DNA from: Paramacrobiotus metropolitanus
Lineage: Eukaryota > Tardigrada > Eutardigrada > Parachela > Macrobiotidae
Length of the DNA stretch: 64,000 bases
Assembly: GCF_019649055.1 (NCBI RefSeq)
Contig: NW_026570235.1
Span: forward strand, 1,488,001 to 1,552,000
Direction of reading: 5' to 3'
Program-made: the position numbers and the translations under genes
Shown: positions 57,896 through 64,000 of the stretch, one piece after another
Layout: the number at the start of each line of letters is the position of its first letter
Numbering within the stretch: position 1 is the stretch's first letter
Notes under the pieces: model-generated
What the model was told of the DNA's origin: nothing
Database searches by the model: none
Seen by the model: the letters and a program-made list of their open reading frames with translations, nothing else

Positions 57896-60510
57896 ATGCA
57901 GCATCTGGGCTCAGAAATTGTGGATGCGCTGAGAGGCAAGTTGGACATCTCTTATCTGGACTGCGTAAAAGCTGCGACCTGTGTTATGGAAAGCCTCTCT
58001 GATTTCCTCGCGAAAACTCAAGGCATCATCGACATGGGAATTCTTCGGGTATGTGAAATTTGCTGTAACTGCGGACAAAAGATGCCAAATCCATATTAAA
58101 ATTTCATGATTTTTTTATGCTGCAGCAACTTCAGATGGACGTTAAAGATGGTCAAAAAGCTTTAGTGAGTTGCACATGATCACATCTACTCAAAAACGTG
58201 AACAGTTTTGTCTCGTTTTTAGTGGTTGATAATCATTATTGTGGTTTTGGCAGGATGCGAAAAGAGCGAAAGAATGTATCGACTACCGGACATCGGTGAA
58301 AATGATAGATCGGCTTGTGGGTTTTCGTCAGGGTTCCGATAATTTCGAGCGAATGTGGCCGGGTGGAAAATATTCCGCGGAGGAAAATGTCGAGCTTCAT
58401 GAGAATGCCGCCAGTTTGCTGCAGCGACTCAGGACAATTTTGTAAGTGCGAGGTATGCATCACATTCTCAAAATTCACAATCAGATACTAGGTGATCCAT
58501 TTAACAGGTTTTTACTGTCATAATAAGGTACATACTGCATAGTGCATGGTACATACTTGAAATTCGCAGATTTTGTTGGTGCTTGTTCGTATCGATTTTT
58601 CCCGAGCATGTGCACCGTTTTATTTTTACTGTGGAGCACACTGAGGTTTTCAAAATTTTATGTTTGGTTTTTTTTTGCATTTTGTTTGGGGTGTGTGTTT
58701 GTGTGGATTTTACGTTTGTGCGTGTTTATGGAATTTTTTTAGTGTTTTCGTAATTACATTTTTACGTGGAATTTTATCGCTGCTATTCGTCCATTGGTAT
58801 TATCATGCAGAACCTGGGAAATCCTCGGATTCTCCATGAAGTCATAGAATATCCCGGCTCTGGTTATGCGGATGAATTCAAAGTCATCACCGTTTTAGCG
58901 GATGAATTGTTATGGTTGCTGCAGGTTTGAATGACCATTACAAGGTGACCACGGTTGACGGCTGTATAACGAAGTGCATTCGGCTTTTTTTCCAGAACAA
59001 TGAATACTCTCACACCACTTCCTACTTGGCCTCATTTGACGACATCTGTGATATCTTATTGCATTCCATTTCAATACACACTTATGCACTGGATGTAATC
59101 TGCACAAATGAAGTGATTCGTTCTTGTTTATTTCGAATTTGCAAGAAAGTGTTGACATCTGGGACGTCGAACGTTGTCCATGATGTGGAGTGTTGGAGAC
59201 TGTTGGGAAATGGATGAAACTGACAACTTATGTCGTCTCTCATCTGACAAAGGATCCCACTTTCAGACCCGAATTCCCTGATGACCGTACGTTCAATGTC
59301 AGATAACTAGGGCGAAAAGTTCAGGGTTCCGTGTAAAGCAGAGGAATACGTCGACGATATGGGACGTCGTGAATCTATCGCAGAAATGATTAGTAATGCT
59401 GATGTTATTTACCAGAGCAACAATATGTTTGAGTCTTGGAGATATTTTTCTCTGAAAGTGTCCAACTTTCGATTTCATGATTTTCCCCGATCCGCTTCCA
59501 GTCTTTTTTTGTTGAATTAAGTCTCTTACTTCAGTGTGGATTTTTATCTAATTCAGCATTAAATTGTTACTTTATTTTAATTCAACATAATTTTTGAAAA
59601 GTGAAATTTACGATTAACTGCAGTAATTTTGTTTTGCACTTCAGGATGGACAGATGAAGTATTCCCAGATAGCAGTGCGTTTTTCGAACAGTTCGTGCCA
59701 AAGTTGGAGTGTCTAAAAACTGCAGCGTTTTCCCGGCTCAAGGAGCAGTTTATCGCCTTGATTGTCGCCTTTTCTTGCCTTCACTCGGATTCCGCTCGTG
59801 ACTGCAACGAGGGAATCTTGAAATATTTAAATAGATTTTTGTCTTTCGCAAAAACGGATGATGAATTATTGGAATTAATCGTGTACGTCGTTGTTGGATG
59901 GTGGAATCATGATGGCGTTGGATCTGTTTTGGACGGTGAGTGGTCAGCTATGTTTTGTTTTGTTGTATGGATTTCCGCGTTTTCTGGTTAGGAATTCCCG
60001 TCGTTAATGTGGTGGAAATTTCACAATCAGCGCTGTTTTGAATGCTTTTAGGTACGAATGTTGCGGATGATTTTGGTCTGCAAAGTTCCATGAAACTTAT
60101 TTCCCGGTTTCTCGTTAGTCTCCTTGATGTTAAAATTATTTCCGTTGACTCTGGCGTCAAGTTCTTTTGCGCATCTGACACAGACCTGAAGGAATGGGAG
60201 GACGGATTTTATCTGATTCGAGATAGCGATGTTGTCTTGCTTAAAGAAGTGTGCTCTCGTATTATGGCCGACTGCAGCGAGGATGAACCGGTAAGGTTTC
60301 TTACAAATTAGATCAACCCCTAATAACTAACAACATTTTGAAGTGTCAGTGGTCGACCCAGAACGCACATTGCCACACATATTTGATTATCTCTTATATG
60401 TTGTTAGCAGATTGCAAGGACAGACATTTAATGGTGTCGGTTTTTCTCCATAGGTCTACCAGGAAGCGTACTTGATGGAAAAGCATATTACGCAAAGCGC
60501 CAGATGTTGA
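57896..60510 (+). CDS. Unrecognised mostly helical protein, with one frame break
   Basis: Exons seen: 57896-58048, 58126-58164, 58254-58441, 58811-58924, 58996-59286, 59645-59935, 60052-60290, 60454-60510, roughly 460 residues. The sequence is rich in Leu, Ile and Val with Asp and Cys, in short helix-like blocks (ILRQLQMDVKDGQKAL, LADELLWLLQ, LASFDDICDILLHSI, LEQFVPKLE-type), which suggests an alpha-helical repeat protein. I do not recognise a family. Two problems: phase does not match between exons 3 and 4, so a further exon (perhaps starting near 58571) is missing from my model; and in the fifth listed exon near 59204-59210 the frame moves as if one base were lost (RLLGN, then WMKLTTYVVSHL). 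The later exon phases fit only if that base is restored. Either an assembly error or a recent lesion. Confidence 0.55.
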
Positions 60511-61221
60511 AGCATATATTGTTTGTTGAATGGACGTGGCGATGTGATGTTTAGTTTCCGTTTGAAAAGTTTTATTTCGATGTGATGTTGATGTTTTACT
60601 TTGATTGTTTGGCGGTATCTCAGTGTACATTAAGGCCTTGTCGGTTAAGCGAATCTCTATGGTACGGTTGCTCAACCACGAGGTGGCTGTATGCAGTGGC
60701 CGCGCCTACAGATACGGTGCGAAGCCACCTCACGAGTGGAGTTGCTGTATCGCAACGAGATTCGCTTTGAATTCGGGACGAGGTCTAAATTACTGGAGAG
60801 GATTACGGAAGAGAGTGTGATTTGAAGCCCTGAGTGACTGCAGTTTTTTCAGGATATTTTGGACATTATTAAAAATAGTACGCTCATATGGTCAGGGTCA
60901 GCGGTGTAGATATGTTCATAAATTTGTGAGATATTATACATTTTGTACATAAAGCTGCATATTCAGGCCACAGTACAATGAACTCCCAACAGCTCATGAA
61001 AAAATCATATAAACGACGAGGAGCAAAAGCAAAGAATGCAAGACAAACGCTCGTCCGCTATACACCATAACGTATGACAAATCTATCTAACACAAATTTC
61101 CACACAAAGTAAGAAAGCGTACAGGAGTATTCGACAAAATAAACGGGAAGAACTTTTACCAGCGTGTTTCCGTATTAGTTCCGACAATTCATCCATAAAT
61201 ACGCCTACCCTTTATTTTCCG
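60511..61221. other. Convergent 3' intergenic region
   Basis: Lies between the helical-protein gene (plus) and RCAN (minus). Frames at 60582-60820 overlap each other and lack support. Confidence 0.4.
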
Positions 61222-63978
61222 TTACTGTAGCGGAGGCCGGCGCGTTTGTGTTATACGTGGCTTAAATTTCTTTTGATGCACAGGTTGGTTTTCTCCGTCA
61301 TCATCATCCTCATCACTCAGATCCATCGGGGAAAATGATGCGGTCTTCAAATCGTCTTCAATCTCGTCACACGGCTGCAAGATAATGGCTGGTATGTTGC
61401 GTTCCTGGGCGCCCGGATGCAGCTCATGACTTTCGCCTAATAATGAAATTGCTTTCATTAGATAACCGAGTTAGCTCTGCCGTAATAATATCCTCGCATG
61501 CCTCCGATTAAAGCTACTCTAGCTCAATCAATTCCATAGTGCGCATACAGAAATGAAATCACGCTGCGCTGGTTGAAAAGAATTTACGTCAGGATAATTA
61601 GTAATCGCTCAAACGAGGCCACGAAACCGGTCACTCACACGCACGGCAGCAAAATTAACATAATAACGCAATTGAAAAACAAAAACTCAATCGACACCGA
61701 CTCTGACGGAAACATAACGCAGCAAAGAACGCATCAGTCCAATATTATACCCTGTCAGAATTGAGAATGTTCCAGAAAAACAGCGTTAAATGTGTCAAGT
61801 TTATTGGATACATCCTACATTAAGCAACCTGTTCAGAGCTTCAGTGTTAAATAATAAACTGGCCGGTAATCGGAAACGAACAAACTTTTCGGTATACGAA
61901 ATGAAAATGTTGTGCAAATGCTCTATCAGCCTCTATGTTATCGTCCTAGAAATCCTCATGGATTTTCAGTTTCGAAGTCGCAAAATAATTAAGAGAACTG
62001 AAAACATTTAATTAGTTTATCTAACCTGGTTGCAACGATGCCAAGGCTGCCAACAAATCATAGTCAATAATTGGTTCGCCTTCATGGACAGGCTCCCATC
62101 CAACCGGCGGTGAAGCAGGTGGACTAATTAGAAACTGTTTGTCTAGTGGTGGCAACTCGAGGTGGTCAGAGTTACGACGGCCAAGTAACAAATCCTGGAA
62201 AACACATCAACACGTTATGCATACGATCACAACGTTCAGTCTAGACATGTCACCTCTTACCCTGAAATAATAGCATTTCAAAGTTCGGCTTCCAAAGTGA
62301 CGATCATGAAGTTCTTGTTTTGCTACGCAGGCAGTAGCAACAGAATCCATGTCGATTCGCGCTCGGCAGAAGTTTTTGAAATAATAAATTTTGGCTTCCG
62401 GGTCATATTTTCGAATTTCGTTCTCAAACAGATCCTACAAATAATACTCATTAAATAGACACCAAGAAAGGCACATTATAAAACTATTAACTAAACAACA
62501 TTTCCCTTTTATAATATGATTAAGCATACCCAGAATTTTCAATGTTTAACCGCTCAAACTACCACCCTACTAATAGTAATTACGGCAGGAACAATTCAGT
62601 ATGAGCCACCAAATACAACATGAGAATTTTAATTCTGATCAACCAGTCCTACTTTTTTACGCTGTTAGTGTTTACATCAGCGGTATTTTCAGCGTTGCTA
62701 GCAAGGGAATAACGGTCTGAAAACAGTTAATTCCCTACGCAGAATCTTAAACTCTTCTACGCAAAACTGGTCACACGGCCAAAATTAATTGACCGCACCT
62801 TAAGCAATTCATTTACACCATTTAATTATGCCCAACCGGATGTTGTTTCGTCCCGTACATGAAGGGATTAATCGAATTTCACCCCAGGGAACAGGAAGAG
62901 CGCAGACACATCTACTGGGACATGTAACCGTAAACGCTGCCAATCGCCCACAACACATGTAACGATGCCTACATGTGCATCAGTGTGACGACAAAACACC
63001 AGTAAGTGCGCTTCTTGTGACGCCGCACTGTTTACGTTCTTCTGTAAACGGAAACCAGGCTCGTTATCGGTTCACGTCCCAAACTTCCGCTAAACGACAA
63101 TTTTATACGCATATTTTCTCACGATGAGCCTCAGTGATGGGAAGGGCAAGCTGATACCAGACGCTCCCCATGATGGAAGGTTACAGTGGTAACTCCTTGT
63201 AATTTTGTGTAAAGACTATGGAACAATTAAAAAGCTAACACGTCGCCCGGAAAAAAAAAACATTCTATCTTAACAATATGTTACAATAACCCAAAATTGA
63301 TTTCGTCCTAAATGTTTCGTGTTGAATTTTTGACCGACACTTGTTTCATTGTCAACAATTCGTAATATGATTGCAGACAGAAAGATATCATTCTAAACAA
63401 CTAGCCGAATAAAGCAATCGCAAAGTACGGCTGTGTTTGTGGAAAACCATTACCGTCAAACTTTCACTGCACACTGTGCAGTATAGATAAATTTAAAAAA
63501 ATATAGACAAACCTCTTGTTATTGAAGTTATTCTGAACCATAATGACAAATTCTGCCGTTACTTACATTTATTATTACCAATTAACGATCGTTACAATTT
63601 CAGTAAAACAGATTAGAGTCGACTTTGTCACTTGTATACGAAATTACTACGAGTCTACGACTGTACGATACGGGCTCCGAAACTATGCTCGATTTCCAAA
63701 AATTGACGGAAGTCGACATTAGCTGATTAGCAGAAACGTACCATCAAATCGCGATCACAGAAGATAGCGGGATCCATGTGGGCAACCAACAGCTGGCTGG
63801 TGGGATCACCAGAATCACCCGACCATGAGTTGCTGGACGCTGAAGAATCTTCAGAAATGTCAGAATCCATGGAGCCCGTTGAGCCCTGTTTACTCAGTTC
63901 CTTCCTCTTCGTCCCCTTCGATATGCGCGCATTTTCCATCATCTCGTCTAAAGTGCTTTCTGTGCCTGCCATTACCAT
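61222..63978 (-). CDS. RCAN: Calcipressin, regulator of calcineurin
   Basis: Four exons in gene order: 63978-63742, 62434-62261, 62194-62026, 61436-61222. The sum is 795 bases, 264 residues, in phase. RCAN (Drosophila sarah/nebula) binds and modulates the phosphatase calcineurin in the cytoplasm. Order: a Ser/Asp-rich N-terminus ([13 protein letters not shown], about residues 35-50), an RRM-like domain ([41 protein letters not shown]), the hallmark [13 protein letters not shown] with phosphorylatable SP sites, [25 protein letters not shown], an acidic stretch ([10 protein letters not shown]) and a C-terminal calcineurin-binding segment [10 protein letters not shown] like PKIIQTRRP. The length is slightly above the usual 200-250 because of the N-terminus. 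A start at ATG 63976-63978 is preferred; the one two codons later is also possible. The promoter lies beyond the window. Confidence 0.9.
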
Positions 63979-64000
63979 TCCGTCGTATAACAGAACGGTT

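Noticed and set aside
1-64000. CRISPR arrays, bacterial operons or insertion sequences
   Set aside because: The tandem arrays lack spacer structure, and all supported genes have eukaryotic introns.

Overview
The window reads as nuclear DNA of a multicellular invertebrate animal. Genes are split by many short GT-AG introns (mostly 50-300 bases), both strands carry genes, gaps are AT-rich with AATAAA signals, and several genes are clear animal orthologues: Mediator subunit MED8, glutamine synthetase, melted/VEPH1, SMC6, an MRE11-family protein and calcipressin (RCAN). There are no operons or ribosome binding sites. I lean towards an ecdysozoan and possibly a tardigrade, because of Gly/Tyr-rich secreted proteins and a divergent MRE11 paralogue (MRE11 copy expansion has been reported for tardigrades). 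That is inference and the sequence alone does not prove it. Exon models below were built by hand by matching splice sites and reading phase; every multi-exon model given with a full length sums to a multiple of three.

Layout. 1-12.3 kb: a partial membrane protein gene (minus), a Pro/Asn-rich secreted protein, and a nine-exon secreted Gly-rich matrix-like protein of about 895 residues with a possible alternative last exon. 13.2-14.0 kb: a TATA-driven gene for a small secreted Gly/Tyr-repeat protein. 14.9-20.2 kb: MED8 (plus) converging on glutamine synthetase (minus). 21.5-28.9 kb: melted/VEPH1 in 15 exons, with a transposon-like insertion in its last large intron. 29-38 kb: a gene-poor block of repeats, with two inverted arrays of one 16-base repeat bracketing GC-rich repeats, a 122-base minisatellite, hairpins and a small inverted-repeat element. 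38.3-47.5 kb: SMC6 followed head-to-tail by the MRE11-like gene. 48.8-50.8 kb: a single-pass membrane protein (minus) and a broken partial copy of it. 51.4-55.4 kb: a disordered Lys/Ser-rich, probably nuclear protein (minus) with possible alternative 5' exons. 55.8-57.1 kb: foldback sequences. 57.9-60.5 kb: an unrecognised helical protein gene with one frame break. 61.2-64 kb: RCAN (minus), complete from its likely start.

How they fit together. SMC6 and MRE11 proteins both act in double-strand-break repair and sit side by side in the same orientation, but the MRE11-like protein has lost most of its metal-binding residues, so a structural or regulatory role is more likely than nuclease activity. 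The three secreted low-complexity proteins at the left look like extracellular matrix, cuticle or peptide-precursor products, and two of them share an odd structure in which an intron directly follows the start codon. The remaining genes are ordinary housekeeping or signalling genes.
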